Origin: Loktanella sp.
GTDB lineage: Bacteria > Pseudomonadota > Alphaproteobacteria > Rhodobacterales > Rhodobacteraceae
Length of the DNA stretch: 64,000 nucleotides
Direction of reading: 5' to 3'
Assembly (NCBI GenBank): GCA_017390475.1
Contig: JAFPBO010000008.1
Location: 1-64,000, forward strand
Shown: one piece after another, positions 16,369 through 25,518 of the stretch
How the letters are laid out: each line of letters opens with the position of its first letter
How positions within the stretch are numbered: position 1 is the stretch's first letter
Notes under the pieces: model-generated
Told to the model about the DNA's origin: nothing
The model's database searches: none
The model's input: the letters and a program-made list of their open reading frames with translations, nothing else
Position numbers and translations under genes: made by a program

Positions 16369-18315
16369 TTACAGCAGATCAGGCGGCGTGGCGCGGGTTT
16401 TGAGTTCGGCCACGATCTCATCCATCGTCACCACGCGGGTCTGGTTTTCGCCCAGTTGACGGGCGGTTGCGGTGCGTTCTTCGACCTCGCGCGCGCCGAC
16501 GGCCAAGATCACTGGCACCTTCCCGACGGAATGTTCGCGGACCTTGTAGTTGATCTTTTCGTTGCGGGTATCGGCCTCTGCCCGCACACCAGCCGCCGTC
16601 AACGCGGCGACCAGTTCATGCGCGTAATCATCGGCGTCGGACACGATTGTCGCGACGACGACCTGACGCGGGGCGAGCCAGAAGGGGAGCTTGCCGGCGT
16701 GTTCTTCGATCAGAATGCCGATGAAACGCTCGAATGATCCCAAAGTCGCGCGGTGCAGCATGACAGGGCGGTGTTTTTCGCCGTCCATGCCGACATATTC
16801 CGCATCAAGCCGTTCGGGCAGGTTGGCGTCGACCTGCAAGGTGCCGCATTGCCAGTTCCGGCCAATGGCGTCGGTCAGGGTGAATTCCAGTTTCGGGCCG
16901 TAGAATGCGCCTTCGCCTTCGAGCAGTTCAAAATCATAGCCTGCTGCGCGACAGGCATCGCCGAGGGCTTTTTCCATCATGTCCCAAGTCTCATCTGAGC
17001 CGATCCGTTGTTCGGGGCGGGTGGAGAGTTTGATGGTCCAGTCGTGGAAACCCAGATCGGCATAGATTTTTGAAAGGAAGGCGATGAAGCGGGCGGTTTC
17101 GGGTTCGGTCTGGTCTTCGCGGCAGAAGATATGGCCGTCATCCTGCGTGAAACCCCGCACCCGCATGATGCCATGCAAAGCACCCGAGGGTTCATAGCGT
17201 GCGCAAGAGCCGAATTCGGCCATGCGCAGGGGCAGGTCGCGGTAGGATTTCAGGCCTTGATTGAAGATCTGGACGTGGCAGGGGCAGTTCATCGGTTTCA
17301 GGGCGTTGACCGCTTTTTCGCGGGCGTGGTCTTCGTCCACTTCGACGATGAACATGTTTTCCTGATATTTGTCCCAATGGCCGGAGGCTTCCCACAATTT
17401 GCGGTCGACGACCTGCGGTGTGTTCACCTCCACATAGCCACCAGCGCGTTGGCGGCGGCGCATGTAATCCTGCAATTCGGTGTAGATCGTCCAGCCGTTG
17501 GGGTGCCAGAAGATTTGGCCGGGGGCCTCTTCCTGCATGTGGAACAGGTTCATTTCGCGGCCCAGTTTGCGGTGGTCGCGTTTGGCGGCCTCTTCCAAGC
17601 GGTGCAGGTGTTCCTTGAGGCCTTCCTTGTTGGTGAAGGCGGTGCCGTAGATCCGTTGCAGCATCGCGCGGCTGCTGTCACCGCGCCAATAGGCCCCGGC
17701 GATGGACATCAGTTTGAAGGCATCGGCAGGGACCTGGCCGGTGTTCTGCAAATGTGGACCACGGCAGAGGTCCTGCCAGTCGCCGTGCCAATACATGCGC
17801 AGGGGCTCATTGCCTGGGATGGATTCGATCAGTTCGACCTTATAGGGTTCGCCACGGTCCTGATAATATTGCACGGCGCGGGCGCGGTCCCAGATTTCGG
17901 TGCGGACATCATCGCGTTTGTTGATGATTTCCTTCATCTTTTTCTCGATCAACCCGAGGTCTTCGGGCGTGAACGGTTCCTTGCGGTCGAAATCGTAATA
18001 CCAGCCGTCCTTGATCACGGGGCCGATTGTCACCTGTGTGTCGGGCCAGATTTCCTGCACGGCGCGGGCCATGATATGCGCCAGATCGTGGCGGACGAGT
18101 TCCAGCGCGGGGCCTTCATCCTTCATCGTGTTGATGGAGATCTGGGCGTCGGCGTCGATGGGCCATTGCAGGTCCCAATGCGCGCCGTTGACGGTGGCGG
18201 AAATCGCCTTTTTGCGCAGGGATGTGGAAATGTCGCTGGCGACATCGGCGGCGGTGATGCCGGCGTCATATTGGCGGCTATTGCCATCGGGAAATGTCAG
18301 GGAAATCTGTGCCAT
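16369..18315 (-). CDS. thrS: Threonyl-tRNA synthetase
   Basis: This 648-residue class II synthetase charges tRNA-Thr. It has an N-terminal TGS domain ([20 protein letters not shown]), the editing-domain helix [17 protein letters not shown], the catalytic core with zinc ligands in [35 protein letters not shown], and a C-terminal anticodon-binding domain. The start at 18315 has CGAGGAGCTTGCCA upstream. The ORF upstream extension of ten codons is unsupported. No T-box-like leader was recognised. Confidence 0.98.
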   Translation of the reverse strand: MAQISLTFPDGNSRQYDAGITAADVASDISTSLRKKAISATVNGAHWDLQWPIDADAQISINTMKDEGPALELVRHDLAHIMARAVQEIWPDTQVTIGPVIKDGWYYDFDRKEPFTPEDLGLIEKKMKEIINKRDDVRTEIWDRARAVQYYQDRGEPYKVELIESIPGNEPLRMYWHGDWQDLCRGPHLQNTGQVPADAFKLMSIAGAYWRGDSSRAMLQRIYGTAFTNKEGLKEHLHRLEEAAKRDHRKLGREMNLFHMQEEAPGQIFWHPNGWTIYTELQDYMRRRQRAGGYVEVNTPQVVDRKLWEASGHWDKYQENMFIVEVDEDHAREKAVNALKPMNCPCHVQIFNQGLKSYRDLPLRMAEFGSCARYEPSGALHGIMRVRGFTQDDGHIFCREDQTEPETARFIAFLSKIYADLGFHDWTIKLSTRPEQRIGSDETWDMMEKALGDACRAAGYDFELLEGEGAFYGPKLEFTLTDAIGRNWQCGTLQVDANLPERLDAEYVGMDGEKHRPVMLHRATLGSFERFIGILIEEHAGKLPFWLAPRQVVVATIVSDADDYAHELVAALTAAGVRAEADTRNEKINYKVREHSVGKVPVILAVGAREVEERTATARQLGENQTRVVTMDEIVAELKTRATPPDLL

Positions 18316-18506
18316 TGGCAAGCTCCTCGTCGGTTTGGCGCCCACGGAACGCCCGGTTGCGGGTTATGATGGCGGTGTGATGCCGCCAGTGGGGCCTATC
18401 GTCAAGAGGATTGCGCCTGTATGCCCAGATATACGTTGACTGCGACCAGTTGCAGGATAAAACCGACCTTAGTTTCCGATACGAAACCATGGCGCGAGGA
18501 TACACG

Positions 18507-18752
18507 ATGCCCAGTTACAACCGCAGCTTTGACCTGACCATCGCCGATATCGACCTGATCGAGGAGGCGCTGCGCGCCCGTGGGCGGGAATTGTCACGGA
18601 TGCGGCTGGCGCTGACGGCGGAAAACCCGGCCCATGTCGAGCAGATCCGCGTCATCGAAGAAGATCAGCGCGCGGGCGAGGCTTTGCTGGGGCGCTTGCA
18701 TGACCAGAAAATCTTTTACCGTCCGCGCAAAGCGGTCTATGTCGGCGGGTAA
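18507..18752 (+). CDS. Small conserved-type protein, function unknown
   Basis: This 81-residue protein begins MPSYNRSFDLTIADIDLIEEAL and is predicted to be an alpha-helical hairpin (two long charged helices, RARGRELSRMRLALTAENP and VEQIRVIEEDQRAGEALLGRL), ending in a basic tail. No membrane segment or catalytic motif is seen. The ATG at 18507 follows GAGGATACACG; another in-frame ATG lies at 18489. Length and style match small hypothetical proteins of Rhodobacterales. It is divergent from thrS. Confidence 0.7.
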   Translation: MPSYNRSFDLTIADIDLIEEALRARGRELSRMRLALTAENPAHVEQIRVIEEDQRAGEALLGRLHDQKIFYRPRKAVYVGG

Positions 18753-18807
18753 GTCCCTTTCATAGCCACTTTGATGCCTGACCCTGCCGTCCGGCAGGAG
18801 CCAGCCA

Positions 18808-20082
18808 TTGTTCGACAGCGCCACGCGAAAGATTTTCGACAGCCTTACCCGTAAAACTGACCCTGACCCTGATTTGCCCGATGCCGCGCATAAGGCTGAA
18901 CCGGGGAATTTTCTGCGCCATATCTGGTCGCTGGGGGCGAGCAAGCTGGCGGATGGGTTGATTGACCCCAAGCTGGTGCTGAGTTGGTTGTTGACCAATC
19001 TGGGGGCCGGGGCGTTCTGGGTCGGCCTGCTGGTGCCGGTGCGCGAATCCGGTGCGCTGATGCCGCAGCTTTTGGTCACGCCGATGATTTCGCGCGCGAA
19101 ACTGCGCAAGTTTTTCTGGGCCGCTGGTTCTGCTGTGCAGGGGCTGGCGGCAGGAGGGATCGGGCTTGTCGGCTTGACACAGGAAGGCGCGGTCGCGGGT
19201 GGCTTGATCATCGCGCTGCTGGCATTGCTGGCGGTCGCGCGGTCGGTCTGTTCGGCGAGTTACAAGGATGTGCTGGGCAAGACGGTCGGCAATTCACGCC
19301 GTGGCACCGCAATGGGGGTGGCCAGTTCGGCGGGCGCGGTGGGCGTGATCCTGTTCGCGCTTGTCCTGATGACCGGCTGGGGCGACCGCTATACCATCGT
19401 GATTGCGGCGATCTTTCTGGCGGCGGCATGCTGGCTGGTCGCGGCCGCGGTGTTTTTCCGGCTGGATGAGACGCCGTCAGAACCGGTGGAAACCGATCTG
19501 AAACGCGCGTCATTCGGTCTTTTGCGGGATGAACCGCAATTGCGCCGGTTTATCCTGACCCGGTCCCTGCTGATCGGCACTGCGCTTGCGCCGCCCTATC
19601 TGGTGCTGCTGGACAGCGCCAGCGGGCTGGGGGAACTGGGGGCCTTGGTGCTGGCCTCTGCGCTGGCGTCCCTGTTGTCATCATTCGTCTGGGGGCGGTT
19701 GTCGGATAAATCATCGCGGCTAGTACTGATCCTTGCAGGATGCGGTGGCGGCGGGGTGATGTTGGCCACGGTGGCGCTGCATCTGGCGGGGTGGACAGCG
19801 GTGCCTTTGGTGCCGCCTGCCATGCTGTTTGGCGTGATGATCGCGCATCACGGCGTGCGGCAGGGGCGCAACACGCAATTGGTCGATATGGCTGATGCGG
19901 ATCAGCGCACGGCGTTCACAGCGTTGTCCAATACGATCGTCGGGTTGGTGCTGATCGCGGGCGGGGCGCTGTTTGCAGGGATCGCGGCGTTCAGCGTGCC
20001 GCTTGTGCTTGGCCTTTTCGGGATGATGTGTTTTGGTGCGGCTATCCTATCGACCGGACTGGAACAGGTGCAAAATGATTGA
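18808..20082 (+). CDS. MFS-type membrane transporter
   Basis: This 424-residue protein has about twelve hydrophobic segments. The first half contains the loop SRAKLRKFFWAAGSA and the second half GRLSDKSSRLVLI, which resembles the MFS cytoplasmic-loop motif between helices. The N-terminal 40 residues are polar and cytoplasmic. The start is a TTG at 18808 with AGGAG seven nucleotides upstream. Its end overlaps the start of the next hydrolase gene by eight nucleotides, so they are cotranscribed. The substrate is unknown. Confidence 0.8.
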   Translation: MFDSATRKIFDSLTRKTDPDPDLPDAAHKAEPGNFLRHIWSLGASKLADGLIDPKLVLSWLLTNLGAGAFWVGLLVPVRESGALMPQLLVTPMISRAKLRKFFWAAGSAVQGLAAGGIGLVGLTQEGAVAGGLIIALLALLAVARSVCSASYKDVLGKTVGNSRRGTAMGVASSAGAVGVILFALVLMTGWGDRYTIVIAAIFLAAACWLVAAAVFFRLDETPSEPVETDLKRASFGLLRDEPQLRRFILTRSLLIGTALAPPYLVLLDSASGLGELGALVLASALASLLSSFVWGRLSDKSSRLVLILAGCGGGGVMLATVALHLAGWTAVPLVPPAMLFGVMIAHHGVRQGRNTQLVDMADADQRTAFTALSNTIVGLVLIAGGALFAGIAAFSVPLVLGLFGMMCFGAAILSTGLEQVQND

Positions 20083-20818
20083 CAATTTCATCACCCCGCA
20101 GGGGCGCAGGATTGCCTATCACCTGACTGGTGGGACTGGCCCTGCGGTGGTATTCCTCGGCGGGTTCAAATCCGACATGGGCGGCACCAAGGCGGTGTTT
20201 CTGGAAGATTGGGCGCGCCAACAGGGCCGGGCGTTTCTGCGGTTCGATTATTCCGGCCATGGTGACAGTGGTGGTGAATTTACCGATGGCGCGATTGGTG
20301 ACTGGTTCGAAGATGCGCAGGCCGCGCTTGGCCTGATCGCAGGGCCGGTCATTCTGGTCGGGTCCAGCATGGGGGGCTGGATATCGCTGTTGCTTGCGCG
20401 CGCGATGCCGGACCGGGTGGCGGGGCTGGTAACCATCGCCGCCGCGCCTGATTTTACCGAAGACAGCATGTGGGCCGGGGCCACTGCCGCACAGCGCCAG
20501 GCGTTGATGACCGATGGCCAGATCGCCCTGCCATCGGACTATGGCGACCCTTACATCATCACCCGCCGCCTGATCGAAGATGGGCGCGGCCATCTGGTGC
20601 TGCGTGATCCGTTGCATCTGCCGTTTCCGGTGCGGTTTCTGCAAGGCACGGCAGATCGCGATGTCGATATGGCGGTGGCGCTGCGACTGCTGGATCATGC
20701 ACAGGGGCCGGATATGCGGCTGACGTTGGTTGATGGCGCTGATCACCGTTTCTCGGACGATACCTGCCTCGACCTGATCGTCGCCAGTATTGCAGAGCTG
20801 GATCGCCGTATCGGTTAG
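20075..20818 (+). CDS. Alpha/beta hydrolase
   Basis: This 247-residue serine hydrolase has the nucleophile elbow G-S-S-M-G-G with Ser near residue 98, an oxyanion region FLGGFKSDMGG, FDYSGHGDSGG, and the catalytic His in GADHRFSDD. It resembles the ABHD10/palmitoyl-thioesterase-like group. It overlaps the MFS gene by eight nucleotides (ATG at 20075), so the two may act on related compounds. The substrate is not known. Confidence 0.88.
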   Translation: MIDNFITPQGRRIAYHLTGGTGPAVVFLGGFKSDMGGTKAVFLEDWARQQGRAFLRFDYSGHGDSGGEFTDGAIGDWFEDAQAALGLIAGPVILVGSSMGGWISLLLARAMPDRVAGLVTIAAAPDFTEDSMWAGATAAQRQALMTDGQIALPSDYGDPYIITRRLIEDGRGHLVLRDPLHLPFPVRFLQGTADRDVDMAVALRLLDHAQGPDMRLTLVDGADHRFSDDTCLDLIVASIAELDRRIG

Positions 20819-20922
20819 GTTGCGCGCGGCTTTGCGCCTATGGCCCTTGTGATGCAGCGGCAGAGCGGTCAAAAGGGGGTGCCGCCAGAAAATGGTGCCC
20901 AAACAATCAGGTCAGGTCTTGA

Positions 20923-21642
20923 ATGCCGCATGAAACACTTGTCTTCATTCCCCCGATGCTTTGCGATGCAGGTGTTTTCGGCCCGCAGATGCTGGCCTTG
21001 GGCAATGATCACGCGGTAATGTTCGCGCCCACGACGCAGGGTGAACGGATGGAGGAAATCGCCTCTCAGATCCTGACCTGGGCACCGGGGAAATTCGCGC
21101 TGGCCGGTATGGGCATGGGCGGTATCGTCGCGCTGGAGGTGCTGCGCCGCGCGTCCGAACGTGTGACCCGGATCGCGCTGATCGCCAGTATCGCGCAGCC
21201 TGAAACGCCGGATGCCGCGGCGGCGCGGGAGCCTCATATCGTGGCCGCAAAAAGTGGCGGGCGCTGGCATGAGGTGCTGCAAGACGAGATCAAACCGGCA
21301 TGGATGGCGCCGACCAGTGACCGTGTCGGGCTGGTCCGGCAATTGACGCAGATGGGGCAGGCTTTGGGGCCAGCGGTCTATGTCAGCCAATCGCGCGCCA
21401 TGCAGCGCCGCAAGGATCAGCAGGCCACGCTCAGCCAGATCAGACAGCCCGCGACCGTGATCTGCGGCCGTCACGACGGGCAATATCCGGTCAAGCGTCA
21501 GGAGTTCATGGCCGAACTGATCCCCTATGCAACGCTGGAAGTTATCGAGAACGCTGGCTATCTGCCGACGCTGGAAGCACCGGATCAGGTGACAATGGCA
21601 CTGCGGCGCTGGATGAATGCGCCGCAGGCAGCGCGGGTCTGA
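20923..21642 (+). CDS. Alpha/beta hydrolase homologue lacking the catalytic Ser and His
   Basis: This 239-residue protein has the alpha/beta-hydrolase layout: FIPPMLCDAGVF, the elbow region LAGMGMGGIVALEVL, the acid loop VICGRHDGQYPV, and a late loop ENAGYLPTLEAP. In active relatives the elbow reads G-H-S-M-G-G and the late loop GHLPTLE. Here the nucleophile position (about 64) is Gly and the His position (about 213) is Tyr, while Asp 185 is kept. It is therefore probably not a serine hydrolase. It ends convergently three nucleotides from phaZ. Confidence 0.8.
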   Translation: MPHETLVFIPPMLCDAGVFGPQMLALGNDHAVMFAPTTQGERMEEIASQILTWAPGKFALAGMGMGGIVALEVLRRASERVTRIALIASIAQPETPDAAAAREPHIVAAKSGGRWHEVLQDEIKPAWMAPTSDRVGLVRQLTQMGQALGPAVYVSQSRAMQRRKDQQATLSQIRQPATVICGRHDGQYPVKRQEFMAELIPYATLEVIENAGYLPTLEAPDQVTMALRRWMNAPQAARV

Positions 21643-21644
21643 GA

Positions 21645-22913
21645 TCAGGCCGCAGCGTTTTTGTTGGCCGGTTTGGCGCTGTCGCCGACATTGGCATCAA
21701 TGAAAGCCAGCACCAAGGGCCGGATATTGTTGCGCCAGCTGCCGCCCGCGAATATCCCGTAATGCCCGGCACCGGGTTCCAGATGTGCGAATTTCTTGTT
21801 GTCCGGCAGGCCCGTCAGCAGATCAAGCGCGGCAAGGCATTGGCCGGGGGCGGATATATCGTCTTTCTCACCCTCGACAATCTTGACGGCGACGGTGGTG
21901 ATCTTGCCCATATCGACAGGTTTGCCGTTCACGGTAAAGCAATTGCGCGCGATATCGCGGTCTTTGAAGATGCGTTCCACCGTGGACAGATAAAATTCGG
22001 CGGTCATGTCCATCACTGCCAGATATTCATCATAGAACAGGTTATGTTTGTCGTGCTCAGAGGCTTCGCCTTTGGCGGTGCGGATGATCTGATCCTGAAA
22101 CGCCTTGCTGTGGGTTTCCAGGTTCATCGAGATGAAAGAGGACAGCTGCAACAGGCCGGGATAGACCTGACGCCCGACGCCCGAATATTTGAAACCGACG
22201 CGCTGGATCATCGTCTGTTCAAGCTGACCCATGGTGACAGAACGGCCAAAATCGGTAACTTCGGTCGGGTTGGCATCAGGATCAACCGGACCGCCGATCA
22301 GGGTCAGCGAACGCGGCTGCGCCTTGGGGTCTTCTTCGGCCAGATAAGCGGTCGCTGCCAGGGCAAGCGGTACCGGCTGGCAGACGGCGATCACATGGAT
22401 ATCCGCGCCAAGCTCGCGCATGAAATCGACCAGATACAGCGTGTAATCATCGACATCGAACTTGCCGGCGCTGACGGGAATGTCGCGGGCATTGTGCCAG
22501 TCGGTGATATAGACATCTGCATCGGGCAACAGGCTGATCACTGTCTTGCGCAGCAATGTGGCGTAATGGCCCGACATCGGCGCGACCAGCAGAACGCGGC
22601 GTTTGCTGGCTTTTCGTCCGGGTGTGGTGAAATGCAACAGATCGCCGAACGGGCGTTGCAGCACGCGTTCGATCACGACCGGGTGATCGCGGCCCTTGTC
22701 GTCGGAAATCGGTGGCAGGTTCCAGTCTGGTTTGACCACCATCCGCGCGAAGGTCCGTTCGGTCACTTCGCCCCAGGCCTTGAGCCAGTCCATCGCCGGG
22801 TTCACCGCCAGCGACATCATCGGATAGGATGCAAAAGCCCGCGCCGTGGCACCAAGCCACTGATTGGTGTTACGCGTGCTTTCCATCAGGTCATAGGTCA
22901 TCATATACTTCAT
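21645..22913 (-). CDS. phaZ: Intracellular poly(3-hydroxyalkanoate) depolymerase
   Basis: This enzyme hydrolyses stored PHB granules in the cytoplasm. The 422-residue protein has the PhaZ1-type lipase-like box VIAVCQPVPLA with nucleophilic Cys near residue 178, the acid loop EGEKDDISAPGQC, and the His in PGAGHYGIFAG. The start at 22913 (MKYMMTYDLMEST) is chosen by family likeness. It is divergent from phaC across about 63 nt that contain a palindrome fitting a PhaR operator, so both are probably under PhaR control. Confidence 0.95.
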   Translation of the reverse strand: MKYMMTYDLMESTRNTNQWLGATARAFASYPMMSLAVNPAMDWLKAWGEVTERTFARMVVKPDWNLPPISDDKGRDHPVVIERVLQRPFGDLLHFTTPGRKASKRRVLLVAPMSGHYATLLRKTVISLLPDADVYITDWHNARDIPVSAGKFDVDDYTLYLVDFMRELGADIHVIAVCQPVPLALAATAYLAEEDPKAQPRSLTLIGGPVDPDANPTEVTDFGRSVTMGQLEQTMIQRVGFKYSGVGRQVYPGLLQLSSFISMNLETHSKAFQDQIIRTAKGEASEHDKHNLFYDEYLAVMDMTAEFYLSTVERIFKDRDIARNCFTVNGKPVDMGKITTVAVKIVEGEKDDISAPGQCLAALDLLTGLPDNKKFAHLEPGAGHYGIFAGGSWRNNIRPLVLAFIDANVGDSAKPANKNAAA

Positions 22914-22943
22914 CACAGAACTCCGATGGTTCACGCAGAAATG

Positions 22944-22955
22944 CTGCACTGGCAG
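22944..22955. promoter_or_regulatory. Candidate PhaR operator between phaZ and phaC
   Basis: CTGC-ACTG-GCAG lies in the centre of the perfect inverted repeat ATGCTGC-ACTG-GCAGCAT (22941-22958). The PhaR of Rhodobacter sphaeroides has been reported to bind CTGC-N3 or N4-GCAG. It is 12 to 36 nt upstream of phaC and 28 to 45 nt upstream of phaZ, in reach of both promoters. Confidence 0.75.
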
Positions 22956-22976
22956 CATAGGCATAGGTGAGGGAAC

Positions 22977-24776
22977 ATGACAACAAACGATTTAGAGTCC
23001 GCAAAAGAAACGGGCGAGGGTGTTGCAAAGCTTGAGGCCAACCTTGCCAAGGTCGAAGAACTGACCCAGCGTTTGCTAAAGGTGATGGGCCAGTCCCGCA
23101 AAGTGCCGCCCGCGCTGCAAGGGCCCAGTCAGGAGCTTTATGTCAAGGCGGCCAGCGCCTATATGAGTGAGATGATGCAGAACCCGGCCAAGCTGATCGA
23201 GCATCAGCTAGCGTTCTGGGGGAAATCCGTCAAACATTACGTCGCCGCCCAGCATCTGCTGGTGCAGGGCAAGCTGACCCCGCCAGACGATGACACGCCA
23301 AAGGACCGTCGTTTTGCGCATGAGTTGTGGGACACCAACCCCTATTTCAATTTCATCAAGCAGCAATATCTGATCAATGCCGCTGCCGTGCAGCAAGCGG
23401 TGGAAGATATCGACACGCTGGACGAGGGCGAGAAAAAGCGCCTGCGCTATTTCAGCCAGCAAATGGTCGATATGATCAGCCCGACCAATTTCCTGCCGAC
23501 CAATCCCGAAGCCTTGGCCCTGGCCGCAGAGACGGAAGGCGAAAGTCTGGTCGCCGGTCTGGAAAACATGATCGCCGATCTGGAGGCCAATGGCGGCGAT
23601 CTGGTGGTGACATTGGCGGATAAGAAGGCGTTCAAACTGGGTGAAAATCTGGCCACAACGCCCGGTTCGGTGGTGTTCCGTAACCATCTGTTCGAGCTGA
23701 TCCAATATGCGCCCAGCACGGATGAGGTGCATGAAATCCCGCTGCTGATCTTTCCGCCTTGGATCAACAAATTTTACATCCTTGATCTGAAACCACAAAA
23801 CAGTCTGATCAAATGGGCCGTTGATCAAGGTTACACAGTTTTCGTCGTGTCATGGGTGAACCCCGATGCATCCTATGCCGATACATCGCTGTCCGATTAC
23901 ATCGAGAGCGGCTATCTGACCGCCATCGAAGAGGTCAAAAAGATCTGCGGTGTCAAAAAGATCAATGCGGTCGGTTATTGCATTGCCGGGACCACGCTGT
24001 CGCTGACGCTGGCGCTGATGAAACAGCGCAAGGATACGTCGGTGAATGCCGCCACCTTCTTTACCACGCTGACGGATTTTTCCGACCGGGGCGAGGTGGG
24101 CGTGTTCCTGAACGATGATTTCATCGACGGGATCGAGGCGGAAGTGGCCGAGAATGGCATCCTCGATTCCTTTTTCATGTCGCGGACGTTTTCGTTTCTG
24201 CGCTCTAACGACCTGATCTATGGCCCGGCGATCAAAAGCTATATGATGGGCAAGGCACCGCCGGCCTTTGACCTGCTGTATTGGAACGGGGATGGCACCA
24301 ACCTGCCTGCGAAGATGGCAGTCGAATATCTGCGGGGGCTTTGTCAGGACGACCGTTTCGCCAATGGTGACGGGTTCGAGATTTGCGGCACCACGGTCCG
24401 TCTGAAAGATGTGACCGTACCGCTGTGCGCCATCGCCTGCGAGACGGATCACATCGCCGCGTGGAAAAGCAGCTATGCCGGTATTCAAAAGATGGGATCA
24501 AAGGACAAGACTTTCATCCTGTCGGAATCCGGTCATATCGCAGGGATCATCAATCCGCCGAGCAAGCAGAAATATGGCCACTACCTGAACCCCGATATGG
24601 GGCTGACGGTGGATGACTGGCGCGAATCTGCAACCCGGCAGGACGGGTCATGGTGGCCGCGCTGGGATGCGTGGCTGGCCCCGAAATCCGGCAAGTCGGT
24701 GCCTGCGCGCACAGCAGGTGATGATGAACACCCGGTCCTTGCCCCGGCACCCGGAACTTATGTTTCCGCTAAGTAA
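22977..24776 (+). CDS. phaC: Class I poly(3-hydroxyalkanoate) synthase
   Basis: PhaC polymerises 3-hydroxyacyl-CoA on the surface of PHB granules. The 599-residue protein has the synthase box VGYCIAGTT with catalytic Cys near residue 335, the family segment LIFPPWINKFYILDL, VSWVNPD, and later the His in SGHIAGIINPP. Length fits class I enzymes. The start at 22977 follows GTGAGGGAAC. The phasin gene lies about 145 nt downstream with its own promoter-like region. Confidence 0.98.
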   Translation: MTTNDLESAKETGEGVAKLEANLAKVEELTQRLLKVMGQSRKVPPALQGPSQELYVKAASAYMSEMMQNPAKLIEHQLAFWGKSVKHYVAAQHLLVQGKLTPPDDDTPKDRRFAHELWDTNPYFNFIKQQYLINAAAVQQAVEDIDTLDEGEKKRLRYFSQQMVDMISPTNFLPTNPEALALAAETEGESLVAGLENMIADLEANGGDLVVTLADKKAFKLGENLATTPGSVVFRNHLFELIQYAPSTDEVHEIPLLIFPPWINKFYILDLKPQNSLIKWAVDQGYTVFVVSWVNPDASYADTSLSDYIESGYLTAIEEVKKICGVKKINAVGYCIAGTTLSLTLALMKQRKDTSVNAATFFTTLTDFSDRGEVGVFLNDDFIDGIEAEVAENGILDSFFMSRTFSFLRSNDLIYGPAIKSYMMGKAPPAFDLLYWNGDGTNLPAKMAVEYLRGLCQDDRFANGDGFEICGTTVRLKDVTVPLCAIACETDHIAAWKSSYAGIQKMGSKDKTFILSESGHIAGIINPPSKQKYGHYLNPDMGLTVDDWRESATRQDGSWWPRWDAWLAPKSGKSVPARTAGDDEHPVLAPAPGTYVSAK

Positions 24777-24817
24777 CCTGTATTGCAGCACTTTTAGTGC
24801 TTTACAAAAAATTCATG

Positions 24818-24828
24818 CTGCAATGCAG
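24818..24828. promoter_or_regulatory. Candidate PhaR operator upstream of phaP, site 1
   Basis: CTGC-AAT-GCAG fits the reported PhaR half-site pattern CTGC-N3-GCAG. It lies just upstream of the -35-like element of the phasin promoter, about 22 nt before the stronger site 2. Confidence 0.7.
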
Positions 24829-24836
24829 AAAAATAC

Positions 24837-24865
24837 TTGAAATGCTGCAGTGCAGCATTCATATT
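24837..24865 (+). promoter_or_regulatory. phaP promoter with PhaR operator in the spacer
   Basis: TTGAAA at 24837-24842 and CATATT at 24860-24865 are separated by 17 nt, the best sigma-70 spacing. The spacer is filled by the perfect palindrome AATGCTGCAGTGCAGCATT (24841-24859), which contains CTGC-AGT-GCAG. Bound PhaR would block RNA polymerase directly, fitting the known repression of phasin genes when no PHB is present. Confidence 0.7.
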
Positions 24866-24920
24866 GGTGTCAGACGAAAACAGCGGATGTTGATCCGCAA
24901 ACACATAAAGGATTACTCCA

Positions 24921-25367
24921 ATGGCTAAGACCCAAGATTTCACCGCCGTGTTCAAAGACATGATGGGTTCATTCCCAGTCGATACAAAATCGATGGAAGA
25001 CAGCTTCAAGAACCAGACTGCTCTGGCTGAAAAAATGTCTGGCGTCGCGATCGACGCTGCCACCAAATCGACCGAGCTGTCGGCGAAATGGGCACAGGAC
25101 ACGCTGACCAAGCTGCAAGCGATGACAACTGCCAAGACCGAGCCTGCTGATTACGCCAAGGCAATGACCGATTTCGCAACTGCGACATCCGAATCCGCAG
25201 CAGAACATATGGCCGCTTTCGCTGAGATCGCGAAAAAAGTGCAGACACAGACCATGGAACTGGTTCTGGCTGCTGGCAAAGACATGTCCGAAGAAATGTC
25301 CGCCGCTGCCAAAAAAGCCACAGACGAAGTGACATCTGCTGCGAAAAAAGCGTCGGCTGCAAAGTAA
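24921..25367 (+). CDS. phaP: Phasin (PHB granule-associated protein)
   Basis: This 148-residue amphipathic helical protein, rich in Ala, Lys and Thr, contains a phasin-2-like core (SMEDSFKNQTALAEKMSGVA through FAEIAKKVQTQTMEL) and a tail of AAKKA repeats. Phasins coat PHB granules and set their size and number. The start at 24921 has AAAGGATTACTCCA upstream. It is preceded by two PhaR-type operators and followed by a strong terminator. Confidence 0.93.
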   Translation: MAKTQDFTAVFKDMMGSFPVDTKSMEDSFKNQTALAEKMSGVAIDAATKSTELSAKWAQDTLTKLQAMTTAKTEPADYAKAMTDFATATSESAAEHMAAFAEIAKKVQTQTMELVLAAGKDMSEEMSAAAKKATDEVTSAAKKASAAK

Positions 25368-25408
25368 ACGGCAAGACAGATTGACAGCTTGATCTGTCGA
25401 TTTTTCCG

Positions 25409-25440
25409 GAACGGCTCGCCATTGGCGGGCCGTTTTTTTT
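25409..25440 (+). terminator. Rho-independent terminator after phaP
   Basis: A 10-bp stem ACGGCTCGCC / GGCGGGCCGT (one G-T pair) with an ATT loop is followed by eight T residues. This would give the very abundant phaP message its own end before phaR. Confidence 0.92.
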
Positions 25441-25518
25441 GACAGAGGTTATGCTTTCCTTTTTCGTAGGCGCGGCCTAGGCTTGCCGCATTGCAACATA
25501 TCCCTTGGAGGGCGCGTT

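Noticed and set aside
17131-18369. 412-residue plus-strand ORF opposite thrS
   Set aside because: Antisense shadow of thrS; Val/Phe/His-rich without any domain.
21762-22970. 402-residue plus-strand ORF opposite phaZ
   Set aside because: Antisense shadow of a well-supported depolymerase gene.
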